DNA of 64,000 nucleotides. Origin: Coenobita brevimanus (taxonomy: Eukaryota > Arthropoda > Malacostraca > Decapoda > Coenobitidae). Location: the NCBI GenBank assembly GCA_032717465.1, contig CM064670.1:12444679-12508678 (forward strand). The letters are read 5' to 3'. A program made the position numbers and the translations under genes. Shown here piece after piece: positions 1 to 12,460 of this stretch; the first letter of the stretch is position 1, and each line of letters starts with the position of its first letter. Under the pieces are notes generated by a model. It was not told the origin of the DNA, made no database searches, and was given only the letters and a program-made list of their open reading frames with translations.

Positions 1-1278
1 ATAAAAGTGTCAAATGAGCTTCATTTCCTCCTCCATCGCTTGAAATGTTATCCATGACTTGAATATAAATGTTAGTAACATGAATAAATCGTCACTGTGG
101 TGGTTAGGAGACATTACTCGTCACATTATATAACATTTATATAACCATCGTTAATACAGTGCTCCAAATACACTCCCTCTCCACCCCCTCGCCGTCTTCT
201 CCCCTCCCTCTTCCACTGTCTCCATCACTTCTCCCCCCTCCCTTCCCCCCCTCTACCAGTACCCCTTGTTTCTCTCCCTCAACACCCTCAACCCTTCCCA
301 ACGATTCCTTTTAACTGACTCTGCTTCTGTTTACCTCCCTAACTAGATCGGTTCTTCCTAATTTGAATACAGTTATTACCATTTACAGGACTTTGAGTCT
401 TAATTGTAATGACATTATAAACACAATACTCGTGCATGTTATATTGCCAACTGTATTACACACAAGTAACCAAATTACTTACATAACAGTATGTCCATCG
501 TAACTATCAGTGTTCAATACCATCCCCCCCTTGTGGATTCCTTCCCTCCTCGCCTCCTTCCCGCTTTCTGTATCCCTCACTCCTCCCTTCACGTTATAAC
601 ATATTTATCTGTGTCCCAGCTTGTAATATATGTAATCCCTTCCCTCACCCAAAGTATTCCTGCTTCCATAATCCCCTCCCCCCCCCCCACACATTGTGTT
701 CCGTACTAAAGTGAGACCTATGAGATACGACTACTTATATATAATTTAAAACAATATGCCATCGACATACTTTGATCTGAACTCCCTCAACGCATGATCT
801 TACAAGGTCAGAGAATGCAGTCAGCAAGATTATCCCTATCATTCCATTCCCATAGCTGCATTGCATGGTTAGAACAAAAGGTAACGGCATAGCTGTCCGG
901 CAGCGCCCTGAACATCTGTTCTGCAACTGCCGATATTATCGATACAGGAGTGACAAGGACTCGGATGGATAGGAAGCGAATCTTTACCATAATTAACCCT
1001 TACACCGCGACAATCTCATACTTCCACTTACATCTGCCTGCTGTCCGGGCTCATGACAAGCATATTCCGATAAGGGCTTAATCTACTCATCCAGAGGGGT
1101 ATAATCCCCCTTCATCGTATATTACGATGATTATGGTAGCCAAATGTATGAGGATACAGCTTTTGTGACTATCATCTATTTTGCTATATTTAATCGTAAC
1201 TGAAGATCTACAAATTATCAACAAGAATACTGACAGTACTTTTAAGAAAATATTTTCTGGATGCGTGTAGATCACACA

Positions 1279-1545
1279 TCTATCTATCAATCTATCTATA
1301 GCCCGAGGCCCTAATCCCGAAAGGGTTGTCGCAGACAAAACGCCTCCAAGTCGCTCTGTCACCCACCATTTGACTCCCCTCCCCCCAACTAAACCCCCCC
1401 ACCCCCATATATTCCTCTCAACTCCATCCCTCCACCTCATCCTCGGTCTACCCCTCCCTCTCCCTCCCTCCACCTCACCTACATACACCCTCTTAGTCAG
1501 TCTTTCATTCTCCATTCTCTCCACATGTCCAAACCACCTCAGTCA
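1279..1545 (-). mobile_element. RTE-like LINE, 3'-end fragment
   Basis: On the minus strand this is the last part of an RTE-like ORF (residues such as MERMENERLTKRVYVGEVEG, then a Gly/Arg-rich RGRPRMRWRDGVER stretch), followed by a short 3' UTR and a tail of ATAG tetranucleotides, seen on the plus strand as tctatctatc. It matches the 3' ends of the larger copies at 18976 and 48519. It is severely truncated at the 5' end, as is usual for LINE insertions. Confidence 0.8.
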
Positions 1546-1775
1546 TACAACGTACGCAATGATTATTTTTCATTTTATACTTTCTTTGGTGAAAAGAAGG
1601 ACGTTTGTGCTTCATATTTTATGTATGTTGGGATTTATAAAATAAGTGTAAGCAAGATATTAATGGCTAGAGGAGGAGAAAAAAAATGATCATTAAACTG
1701 AGGCACTGACTGCCGTCCTTTGAACAGTTACTGCCTCTTGACCGCCATTGTCACGGTCATTATAATATGATTCCC

Positions 1776-1969
1776 GGAAAGAATCAGGAAAAAAAGTAAC
1801 AGTAAAAAACGTAAGGGAAAGAGCTAGTCTAACCTAACCTAACCTAATCTAACCTAACCTAACCTGACCTAATCTAACCTAACGTAACCTAACCTGACCT
1901 AATCTAACCTGACCTAACCTAGGAAAAGTTGCTACTTTTTTACTGTTACTTTTTTTCCTGATTCTTTCC
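1776..1969. repeat. Foldback with arthropod telomere-repeat core
   Basis: Arms 1776-1809 and 1936-1969 are perfect 34-bp reverse complements. Between them, 1829-1921 is a run of (AACCT)n, the complement of the arthropod telomere repeat TTAGG, with variants such as AATCT and GACCT. The outer flanks (ataatatgattcc and gattcccttataatat) are partly complementary as well, so the hairpin may extend beyond the perfect core. It could be a small foldback transposon that captured or seeds telomere-like repeats. Confidence 0.8.
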
Positions 1970-2429
1970 GATTCCCTTATAATATTACACATTATTAAAG
2001 GATACTATACAAAAACATGACCCAAACATCGTTATGTTGTTCGATTCCCGAGACAAAAATGAAAAAGGGAGAGAAAAAGACATTTGAAATGACAAGGGAG
2101 AGAAGTTGGGCAGGGTCAATACAATAACACGGTGGGGAGGGATTCGGAGTGTTGCAGGCTAGAAACAAAGGTTACTGGAAATGGGGGCGGAGGGAGGGGG
2201 GAGAAGTGATGGAAACAGTGGAAGGGGGAGGGGAGGAGACGGCGAGGGGGTGGAGAGGGAGTGTATTTTGGGCACTGTAAGAACGATAGTTAGGTAAGTG
2301 TTACATAAATGATGACGAGAAATGTCTTCTAACCACCACAGTGACTATTTATTCATGTTACTAACATTTATATTCGTCATTGATAACACTTCAAGCGATG
2401 GAGGAAAAGAAGCTCATTGACACTTTTAT

Positions 2430-4290
<1,861 letters not shown>

Positions 4291-6565
4291 TCAAAACAGC
4301 CAATTATCAACGGGAAATAACTCATCCACTGCTGACCAAAATGAACCCATTAAATACGTGCACGCAATGCAACACTGCACAATGCTAACTTCATTCTCGT
4401 CACCGGGTGTCTGTACTGAATTAGTGCCGCTGGATCCCCTGCAGTGTCCACACGCTGGAGTGCACTCAATATTGTTCTTTTTGCATGTGGATCTCAGGGT
4501 GCTGCAGTCAGCCTGGCAGTTGCACCTGATGACCCACAGAAGCTTTTCAGGAGCAGGGGGTAGGGTTGTCTGAACTGGCACAAACCCCTCGTCACACTTT
4601 TGCCATCCCCACTGTGTAGGACGAGGTCCATCTGTAGATCCCTTCCATTCTTGTACTTGCAAGTACACACGCAGGATACTTTGCTGCTCCTGATGTTGGT
4701 GGTAAGACCTTTGGATGCACATAAGTAGAGCTAGGTGCCACCTTCTCACAAAACCGATGATATCGGAGAGAGTCCAGGGTGTCACTTGATTTTCCATTGT
4801 AGAGAATCACCATTGTTTTCTCTCCTGCTTCTGCCACATCATCTGTAGAAGCTGAATGTGTATAAAACACCTCGGTCTGTCCTCGGAACATATTACTTTC
4901 TTTGAATTTCTTGAGGGAGGCTCCTTTTCCGATCCCGTAGAGGCGAGATGTTGTCTCGCATCCAAGAACTGCTTGAAATTACAAGATGTGCTTACATATG
5001 TCTGGGCCGAGCAGTTTTTTTTTTTTTTTTTTTTTTATGTGTCCGACTCTGGGCAAAGGCTCAGGGCCTATTTCTTGGGGGCAGTGGCCTATCCCAAGGC
5101 CCAGTAGTCCTCCTACACCTCCACATGTCACCACTTCGGCGCTAACACCCACCGTCCATATTGAATACATGCTAGGGCTGTCTCATACAGGACTGGTGTA
5201 TTGGTATTAGCGGGGGTACTTTTACGACATGTCGGCTGGTCATCTGGTAGATCAGGAAAGTCTGCTTTTTTTTTTTCTTTTTTTTATAAGGAAATTCAAA
5301 TCCTTAAACTGTTCCCTGCCCCAGCCAGGATTCGATCTTGGGTCCATTAGGACTGCAAGCCGCCTCTCTACCGATTCAGCCACCGCCTCCCCATCATTGA
5401 TATGCTGTATTTGTTTTGTAGCCTTGATGTTCCAAATGCGAGGTTTCTTTGTGCGTTTCCTTGACTCAGAACAAAAGAACAGGTCATGGGAGTCTAAGCT
5501 AGCATGGTAGCAGAGAAGGAATAACAGGTCTATGTCATCCCCTATTAGCACAGTATTGTTGGTGGTAGCACACTGCACAGCTTTCTGCACAATCAGCAGG
5601 TCAGCATCTCCTGAGGCATGTTATGTCTCACAGTCTGCCTTCTGCAACTCTTCATATAGCATGGAAACCAATCGCTGCTTGTTCTGCCTGTTAGCCAGGA
5701 ACTGTTCCTTCTGCACTGTGACAATCATGTCAGCTGTAAATGTCACAGTGGCACCAATCTTCCCTTTTGATCGTCTGTGGTGTGTCATGTCCTTTGTGCT
5801 GTTACTTTCATACCCATCAAACACCACTACAGCCTTGTCATACTTCTTTCTTACATACTCTGTATATTGTTGGCATATGTCTTTATAAGTAGATCCAGGG
5901 GACCATGGGATGCGTTGAACAAGTGCTCCACCATCCAAAACATACTGGCTACCTTCTACTGCATTATCTGCTGGGACATGAGGCCCAATAAGATCCCAAG
6001 TGGCATCAGCGAGGGCTGGCTTGTTTCCTTCTCGAAGCAGGAGAGAGGAATCAAATATAGTTGGGGGATAGCTACATAGTTCGTAGCTAAGGGCTAACTC
6101 GAGGTCATCACATTTCTGTGCAGCTATGACCAGTCTCTGGAACAGAAGTTGTGGGTCACCTTAAATTTGATCTCCATTGATCCTTACAGAAAACTTCATG
6201 CCGAGAGTGACAGCTTGATCCTTCCTCTTGAAAACGTACTCAGCAGGTGTTAGTCCATCCATGGACTTCAGTATCGCAGCACCAACTGACCATGCTATAT
6301 CAACTTTGACACTGGATAGGGCATGCTCCCCAGGGGCAATGTGCCGCAGACTAGGGTCACTGGCGAACGGATTTCGCTCCTGTTGATAACTAAGAACTGT
6401 CTGTGTGTCCTTCCAGTCACGGGCTTGCCTTGCTTTGGTCATGTCCTCGTTCTGCTCTCCAGAGTTGTAGGTGACTCCTGTGAGTCCCTCCATTGTATGG
6501 TTTACTTCTGCACAGGCGGGCATCGATAGTACCCACAACTCACTAGGGCAGATGGCGGTCATTTT
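4291..6565 (-). pseudogene. Broken uncharacterised multi-copy invertebrate gene (nuclease-like, Cys-rich tail)
   Basis: Read on the minus strand, consecutive fragments follow one protein order. First is an N-terminal part (6562-6161) with ARQARDWKDTQ and LKSMDGLTPAEYVFKRKDQA. Next, after a frameshift near 6160, is a central part with YDKAVVVFDGYESNSTKDMT and NKQRLVSMLYEELQKADCET (5938-5621). Then comes VLIGDDIDLLFLLCYHASLD (about 5590-5400). After a SINE insertion, the last part (4970-4291) has STDDVAEAGEKTM and a Cys-rich tail CNCQADCSTLRSTCKKNN. I recall this architecture from uncharacterised, often multi-copy proteins of crustaceans and cnidarians. The acidic VVVFDGY and GDDIDLL motifs suggest a PIN/FEN-like nuclease fold, which is inference. 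Several frameshifts, at least one stop (HIL* near 4982) and the SINE make it non-functional. Expected Cys positions in the tail appear changed (LRSTC, SSGTN). Confidence 0.7.
5015..5392 (-). mobile_element. tRNA-derived SINE, family A
   Basis: On the minus strand the element starts GGGGAGGCGGTGGCTGAATC with an A-box-like head and a B-box-like GATCGAATCCTGG, continues through a body ending CCCAGAGTCGGACACATA, and finishes in an A-run (plus-strand T-run at 5015-5036). A second copy at 12262-13380 shares head, body and 3' end, which defines a family of about 370 bp. It splits the pseudogene at 4291-6565 between the segments QIQHIND and LLGPDICKHIL. I see no clear target duplication. Confidence 0.85.
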
Positions 6566-6775
6566 GAATTTCCTAGATTTCGGGATATTCCCTTTGGAGT
6601 ATTCATTAAGACTTTTTGTATGTCAAAGAGGATACCTTTAGGGGTACTATAAAAGTAAAATAGTTTTTGATGCAATTTGTGTGAGGTCAGGTTACATTTT
6701 CACTGTACTAGGGGGAGGAAAGGAAGGGTAGAACGCTCGAGGGAGAGGCAGGGGGTGACACTACGCTGTCTATGC

Positions 6776-7230
6776 CAATGTATGTTGTCTTTATGGCGTG
6801 TATGTTGTCTGTGGCTGTGTATGTTGTCTTTATGGCAGTGTATGTTGTCTTTATGGCAGTGTATGTTGTCTTTATGGCAGTGTATGTTGTCTATGGCAGT
6901 GTATGTTGTCTTTTTGGCAGTGTATGTTGTCTTTATGGCAGTGTATGTTGTCTTTATGGCAGTGTATGTTGTCTTTATGGCAGTGGATGTTGTCTATGAC
7001 AGTGTATGTTGTCTTTATGGCAGTGTATGTTGTCTTTATGGCAGTGTATGTTGTCTTTATGGCAGTGGATGTTGTCTATGACAGTGTATGTTGTCTTTAT
7101 GGCAGTGTGTGTTGTCTTTATGGCAGTGTATGTTGTCTTTATGGCAGTGGATGTTGTCTATGACAGTGTATGTTGTCTTTATGGCAGTGTATGTTGTCTA
7201 TGGCAGTGTATGTTGTCTTCATGGCAATGT
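6776..7230 (+). repeat. 21-bp minisatellite (tatgttgtctttatggcagtg)n
   Basis: About 22 direct copies of a 20-21-bp unit run head to tail. Variant units recur in order: a shorter one with tgtctatggcag, and one with gtggatgttgtctatgacag that returns every three or four units, suggesting a higher-order period. Because 21 is divisible by three, all three frames stay open and give false ORFs with a repeated seven-residue motif (CMLSLWQ). I read these as artefacts. Confidence 0.95.
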
Positions 7231-7289
7231 ATAATATACTCTTTTATTACGGATAGCACTCTGTATACTGTAATTTTTGCTTCACTGTC

Positions 7290-7307
7290 TCTATCCCTCT
7301 CTGTCCC

Positions 7308-7340
<33 letters not shown>

Positions 7341-7351
7341 GTTTGTCTGTC

Positions 7352-7444
<93 letters not shown>

Positions 7445-7448
7445 TCTG

Positions 7449-7480
<32 letters not shown>

Positions 7481-7488
7481 GGTATTTA

Positions 7489-7544
<56 letters not shown>
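7290..7544. repeat. Compound microsatellite (CTGT)n(CT)n(TA)n
   Basis: CTGT tetranucleotides (about 7303-7378) pass into a CT tract (7379-7480) and then a TA tract (about 7493-7543) that directly abuts the 5' end of the LINE at 7545. Confidence 0.95.
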
Positions 7545-7546
<2 letters not shown>

Positions 7547-7580
7547 TGTTCCTCCATCACTTCCCCCCTCTGACTTCCTC

Positions 7581-8420
7581 ATGGCTGACATTAAAATTTC
7601 TTCAGTTGATGTATTTTCTGCCATCACTGGCCTCAGTACTAACAAGGCATATGGGCCTGATGGAGTCCCTCCTGTTGTTCTCAAGAACTGTGCTTCTGTG
7701 CTTACACCCTGCCTAGGCAAACTCTTTCGCCTTTGTCTGTCAACTTGTACCTTTCCTTCTTGCTGGAAGTTTGCTCTCATTCAGCCAGTCCCAAAGAAGG
7801 GTGGCCACTCCCAACCCTCCAACTATCGTCCAATTGCTTTAACGTCCTGTATTTCAAAAGTTTTCGAGTCAATTCTTAATAGAAAAATTTTAAGACATCT
7901 TTCCTATCACAACCTTCTTTCCGATCGTCAGTATGGGTTCCGTCAGGGACGCTCCAATGGCGATCTTCTCACCTACCTTTCAGACTCCTGGTCATCCTCC
8001 TTTCGGGACTTTGGCGAAAGCTTTGCCATTGCACTTGACATCTCAAAGGCTTTCGATCGAGTCTGGCATAAATCTTTAATTTCCAAACTGCCCTCCTACG
8101 GTTTCTATCCTTCTATATGTGCCTTCATCGCTAGCTTCCTTTCTGGTCGTTCTATAGCCGCTGTTGTAGACGGCCATCGTTCTTCTCTTAGATCTATCAA
8201 CAGTGGTGTTCCTCAGGGCTCTGTCCTATCACCAACTCTCTTCCTTTTATTCATCAATGATCTTCTAAGCTGTACATCTAACCCTATCCACTCATATGCT
8301 GATGACTCCACCCTTCACCTTTCCATTCGGTTCCCGCAACGCCCATCTCAACAGTTACTTCAAGAAACAAGGGATGAGGCTATGGCACACCTAATGTCTG
8401 ACTTGGCTCGTATTCTCTGA
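7581..8420 (+). pseudogene. LINE reverse transcriptase ORF, frameshifted at its end
   Basis: The 279-residue ORF carries RT blocks in order: NKAYGPDGVPP (block 1), NYRPIALTSCISKVFESIL, QYGFRQGRS, ALDISKAFDRVWH (catalytic Asp), SGVPQGSVLSPTLFLLFIND and the catalytic HSYADDSTLH. It ends in a premature TGA near 8418 caused by one extra base, and the reading continues in another frame at 8437. Without that indel the RT would run into the downstream ORF. The N-terminal endonuclease is absent because of 5' truncation. Confidence 0.88.
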
Positions 8421-8436
8421 CTGGGGTAAAAATAAT

Positions 8437-9141
8437 ATGGTTGTCTTTAATGCATCTAAGACTCAGTTCTTACACCTATCAACCCGACAAAATCTTCCAC
8501 AGGTATACACACTAATGTTTAATAATACTCAGCTTAATCCTGCATCATCCTTGAACATGCTTGGGGTTTCATTTACTCGGGACTTATCTTGGAAAGATCA
8601 TATTACATCTCTTGTAAAATCTGCTTCCAAGAGATTGGGTGTGCTAAGCCGACTCCGCTCTTTCTTTACCCCTGCACAATTGTTGACTCTATACAGGGGT
8701 TTTATCCGCCCCTGTGTGGAGTACAACTCTCATGTGTGGGGAGGCTCCCCACATACAGCTCTTCTCAATAGGGTGGAGTCAAAGGCTTTTCGTCTCATCA
8801 ACTCTCCTCCTCTTACTGACTCCCTTCAACCTCTGTCTCTTCGCCGCACTGTTGCATCTTTATCTCTTTTCTATCGCTACTTTAATGGTCACTGCTCCTC
8901 TGAACTGTCTGCTTGCATTCCTCCACCTCTACGACGGGCGCGTAGCACCCGTCTGGCAGCAAACTCTCATCCCTTTTCTGTCCAACTCTCTAATGCAAGA
9001 GTTAACCGTTACTCCCAGTCTTTCATTTATGCAACAGGTCAGCTCTGGAACTGTCTCCCTCTGTCTGTATTTCCTGCTGCCTATGATCTCCAGTCTTTCA
9101 AACTCAGTGTGTCCAGGCATCTCAAAATGATCGGATCTTGA
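8437..9141 (+). pseudogene. LINE C-terminal ORF segment
   Basis: This 234-residue ORF continues the RT protein: FNASKTQFLHLSTRQ and NMLGVSFTRDLSWKDHI (RT thumb-like GxxFxxDLSWxxHI motif), FIRPCVEYNSHVWGG, and a C-terminus LWNCLPLSVFPAAYDLQSFK typical of LINE proteins. The stop lies 80 bp before the 3' (TA)n. It is separated from the upstream ORF by the indel near 8414. Confidence 0.85.
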
Positions 9142-9224
9142 ATTAGGCTCTCTATTGTATTTTGTTTTTCCCTCTGAGGGAACTGTTACTGCGGGGTCAT
9201 GGCCTTTGGTTCCTTCTTCCTCGC

Positions 9225-9225
<1 letters not shown>

Positions 9226-9285
<60 letters not shown>

Positions 9286-9300
9286 AGAGAGAGAGAGAGA
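9226..9300. repeat. (TA)n(GA)n tail next to LINE 3' end
   Basis: A TA tract of about 57 bp followed by a short GA tract begins immediately after the LINE terminus cataa. It is probably the expanded 3' tail of that LINE. Confidence 0.9.
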
Positions 9301-9603
9301 CGCGTCTATATATATCTCATTTGCGCCCAGTGTCCTCAATATAGGACGGAACTGGGCATTTTCAAACTTTAATGAAGAAGGGAACCCAGGGGTAGAGACC
9401 TATGAGCTTTGCGACTATGAGCCGACAGGCGGAGGGCGGTGCGCCTAGCACCTTTCCAGCAAAATCGCTCACACAGGAAATCTGGGAACCAGTGGGATAT
9501 ATATATATATATAATTTCTTGTAGTTTTGTACCTTTATATACTGTATATAAGGGTAAAAATTCATATAGGGTTGTACTCGTATATTAAGACTGTGGCAAA
9601 ACA

Positions 9604-9833
9604 CAGGATGGTCCATATATAACGTTACTCTTTTACTGTGCTGGGTGATTTCTCTTGTTTTGCGGGAACGTTTAGGTCAGCGTTATCAGAGTCTAGCCTG
9701 CATCACTGAGTCATTTTCTACTCCCAGTGCCACGCCCACTCCCACACCAATAGAATGAGCCATTCTCGCAACATATGTGATGTCGCCAGGTGCGTCTAGT
9801 GGGGCGCTATTTATGGACCACCCCCTTTATATA
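9604..9833. mobile_element. Small MITE with ggtggtcc-type ends
   Basis: The left end reads acaggatggtccatatataa and the right end ctatttatggaccaccccct, which are imperfect reverse complements. The interior (gtcagcgttatcagagtct, cacgcccactcccacacca) matches the arms at 63190-63405 and 63470-63643. The 230-bp size, short inverted ends and lack of an ORF fit a non-autonomous Tc1/mariner-type element. The superfamily is inference. Confidence 0.65.
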
Positions 9834-9849
9834 TGCAGCTTTACATGTA

Positions 9850-10300
9850 AATTATAGTGCTGGAGAGGGACGCCTTCACGTGGTGGCACTGATATAGCAG
9901 GGGCTCTGCAATGATTGGTTATAAAAACGTCACTCAAATCCCCTCCCCCTCCCCGCATCCCCCTAAAGAAAGATGGTGAAGTGTCTGAGAGGGGCAACTT
10001 CAGTCTGCAGTCCAGTAGGTTTATTTTCACATGAACTTAGGGCTAAGATTATAGCAGCAGCAGCAGGAGCAACAACAACAACTTCTACTACTACGGCTAC
10101 TACTACTATTTCTATTACAACAACAGCAGCTATTACTAGTACTACCGCTGCTGCTGCTTCTACTTCTATTACAACAACAAAAACAACAACAGCTGCTAAT
10201 GCTACTACTATTTCTGTTTCAACAACAACAGCAACCACAACAACACCACCAACAACAATAACAACAAGTACTACTCCTACTACTACTGAAAGGCTGTCCT
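9850..10300 (+). repeat. Dispersed repeat with trinucleotide tail, copy 1
   Basis: The head gtgctggagagggacgcctt is followed by cacgtggtggcac, a pyrimidine-rich middle and the core cttcagtctgcagtccagta, then a tail of ACA/CTA trinucleotides (10056-10294). Heads and cores recur at 11245, 27470 (reverse) and 40800, each followed by the same type of trinucleotide tail. Element size (about 200 bp plus tail) and the B-box-like gggttcac in other copies suggest a SINE. I do not recognise the family. Confidence 0.7.
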
Positions 10301-11244
10301 AATTGTAACCAGAGAGGCACTCAGTGGAGCACATCTCTCCAAGGGCAACGTGATTTCCAAACCACGCTTCATAATGGCTAAGTTTTCTCATCACTGATTA
10401 GGGTTTCACAAAAAATGTTTTCCGGATCCAGAATCTGTAATACGATCCGAATCGGTTCCAAAAGTTATTCGTTTGTTCCCTGGGACATAGGCTATCAACC
10501 CCCCAAATTTGGCCCAAATCTCATTTTATTTTTTTGAATAATCCTGGTAACAAACAAACTAACTAACAATCAACCAGGGTTGAAAACATACTCTTCTTGT
10601 CTGAGAGAACAAACAAGGGTGAAAACATACTCTCCTTGTCGGAGAGAATAAAAATCATCTGAACGCAGCAAGAATAAACTGATTTTTTTTTTTTTTTTTA
10701 TCTTGCTGAAAGTGTTAGTTTTTCACAACTCTAGCCAATCTGCTTTCATCTGAGGGAACTGGGCCAATCTCATATTTTAAGTACTAAGTAGAGTACATAC
10801 GAGTGCATAGGAAGCACAGATACCAGGAGACCTGTTCGCCTATGACGAGGTTATCTGCTGGAAAAAAGGCTAATATCACTAAGATTTAACCGACGACTAA
10901 GAAAAAGGGCCAGTAAAACCGGCAGGAGAAAGTTAGAAAAAAATACCATGCTTGTTAGAAAAAACAAACATGGAAAATACGGGCTACTATGCTCTATGTA
11001 TGTTCTACAGAGCATGGCTGCGTGAAATTCATTGAGCCTTTGTTATGAGGCAGGAATGAGTCTTCCGCGGTTACTGTTCAAAAATTTTCCTCAAATCTGA
11101 CATCCTCGAATATAGTATTTCATTTCTATTTCATGCCTTCCACCTCCACATCGAGTTTATTTGGGTTGGGAGAGGGGTCTTTCAACAGGTGTTGGATGCA
11201 ACCTTCATTAACTCCATCAGTACTAGAGAACTCGCCTGATAACT
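10301..11244. other. No recognisable gene
   Basis: There is no convincing ORF. A 40-bp unit containing gaaaacatactc and gagagaa is present twice in tandem (about 10578-10650). Text such as caaatttggcccaaatctca resembles dispersed arthropod repeat sequence. A T-run lies at 10683-10699. Confidence 0.5.
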
Positions 11245-11479
11245 GGACCGCCTTCACCAAGTGGGATCGATATGACCTGCTGGTTCGGCTGCCTGATTTA
11301 ATAAGTATCCCTCAACTCCCCTGTCTCCCATCCTCCAGAGGTGGGTGGTGGACTGCAGAAAGGTAAATTTAACTTGCAGTCCACTGGGTTCACGGTCTGG
11401 GGTTACAACAACAACAACAACAACAACTACTACTACTACTACTACTACCACTACTACTACTGCTGCTACTACTACTACG

Positions 11480-11511
<32 letters not shown>

Positions 11512-11545
11512 CACCACAACTACTACTACTTCTACCACCACCACC

Positions 11546-11598
<53 letters not shown>

Positions 11599-11632
11599 TA
11601 CTACTACTACTACTACTACTACATCACTCCAC
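11245..11632 (+). repeat. Dispersed repeat with trinucleotide tail, copy 2
   Basis: The head region ccgccttcaccaagtggga and the core ggtgggtggtggactgcaga / cttgcagtccactgggttca match copies 1, 3 and 4. It is followed by a 220-bp (ACA)n(CTA)n(CCA)n tract (11405-11625). Poly-Thr, poly-Tyr and poly-Val ORFs across the tract are repeat artefacts. Confidence 0.7.
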
Positions 11633-11639
11633 TCCACAT

Positions 11640-12190
11640 AACTGAACAAAATCGTCTGGAAAAAGAGAATAAATTATAAAAAAGGGAGATCAGTGTGGGA
11701 ATGACGAGGTTAATGGAATGACTATGACGGCGTACTGTTACTGTACATTGCAAACTTCAGACCACTTTATTTGGCTTAAGAGAATTTTTTTTGTGAACTG
11801 GAGGGGCTAGAGGTTTACTTCGTTAACCCCTTCAGTACGAGACGGCTTTTCCACATTTAATAAACACGTCATTTGCATCGATACTTCATTCACCCTAAGT
11901 TGGCAGTTATGTCCATTTTCAACCTATGTCCCGTAGGTCCGGGGCAGAATAAGATAACACTATGGCTTAACATTCTTTCCATAATAGCTCATCGTAATCA
12001 ACACCATATTCAAAGGATAATTAAATATTATAGTTCAGGATCTGAGATATACACATGGCAATATGACACCAGTCAGAGTGCGTGGAGTATAGGAGTTACT
12101 GGTGAATATTTCAGGCTACAGACACTGTGAACGCTATATATAATCTCATTATTTGAAATTATGTACTATATATACCTCTCTCTCTCTCTC
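11640..12190. other. No recognisable gene
   Basis: AT-rich sequence without a supportable ORF. The phrase aaccccttcagtacgagac at about 11824 resembles a phrase at the right end of the 43.3-kb array (accccttcagtacgatgcag), so it may belong to a dispersed repeat. Confidence 0.45.

Positions 12191-12193
<3 letters not shown>

Positions 12194-12261
<68 letters not shown>
12194..12261. repeat. (TA)n microsatellite
   Basis: A pure TA tract of about 68 bp, preceded by (CT)n, immediately upstream of the SINE head. Confidence 0.95.
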
Positions 12262-12265
<4 letters not shown>

Positions 12266-12460
12266 GAGGCGGTGGTTCAGTCGGTAGAGAGCTGGCCTGC
12301 AGTCCTAATGGACCCAGGTTCAAATCCCGGCTGGGGCAGGGAGCAGTTTAAAGATTTCAATTTCATTAAATCATTCTTTACTGATCTACCAGAAGACCCG
12401 CGCAAATATATCAATACACCAGTCCTCTATGAGACAGCCCTAGCATACCATTCAATATGG

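Larger units (their letters stand above)
1..2429. repeat. Element bounded by ~300-bp inverted arms
   Basis: Bases 1 to about 305 are the reverse complement of about 2130-2429, with small indels and scattered mismatches. Shared landmarks include the ataaaagtgtcaa end, the gttagtaacatgaataaat block and the pyrimidine-rich block at 165-260, which appears as a purine-rich block at 2180-2270. The 1.8-kb interior holds an RTE 3' fragment, a telomere-repeat foldback and otherwise unremarkable sequence without a convincing ORF. This could be a non-autonomous DNA transposon with long inverted ends or an inverted duplication. The left end is cut by the window edge, so its termini and any target duplication cannot be defined. 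Confidence 0.7.
7545..9225 (+). mobile_element. Jockey/CR1-group LINE, 5'-truncated
   Basis: The element begins inside the linker before the reverse transcriptase and runs to a 3' UTR that ends cctcgcataa followed by (TA)n. It encodes an RT and C-terminal region in two ORFs. The same family occurs at 44990-48170 and 53750-56575, and a short 3' piece lies at 33752-33868, all ending in a shared ggcctttggttc...cataa terminus. Clade placement within the Jockey/CR1/L2 group is inference from motif style. Confidence 0.88.

Noticed and set aside
1829..1921. A real chromosome end
   Set aside because: The telomere-type tract is under 100 bp, contains variants and has ordinary sequence on both sides.
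7006..7716. 236-codon ORF through the minisatellite and microsatellites
   Set aside because: It consists of repeat-encoded CMLSLWQ, SLSL and IYIY runs, then an off-frame LINE segment.
10056..10300. Thr-rich and Val/Ala-rich ORFs
   Set aside because: They are translations of the ACA/CTA trinucleotide tail.
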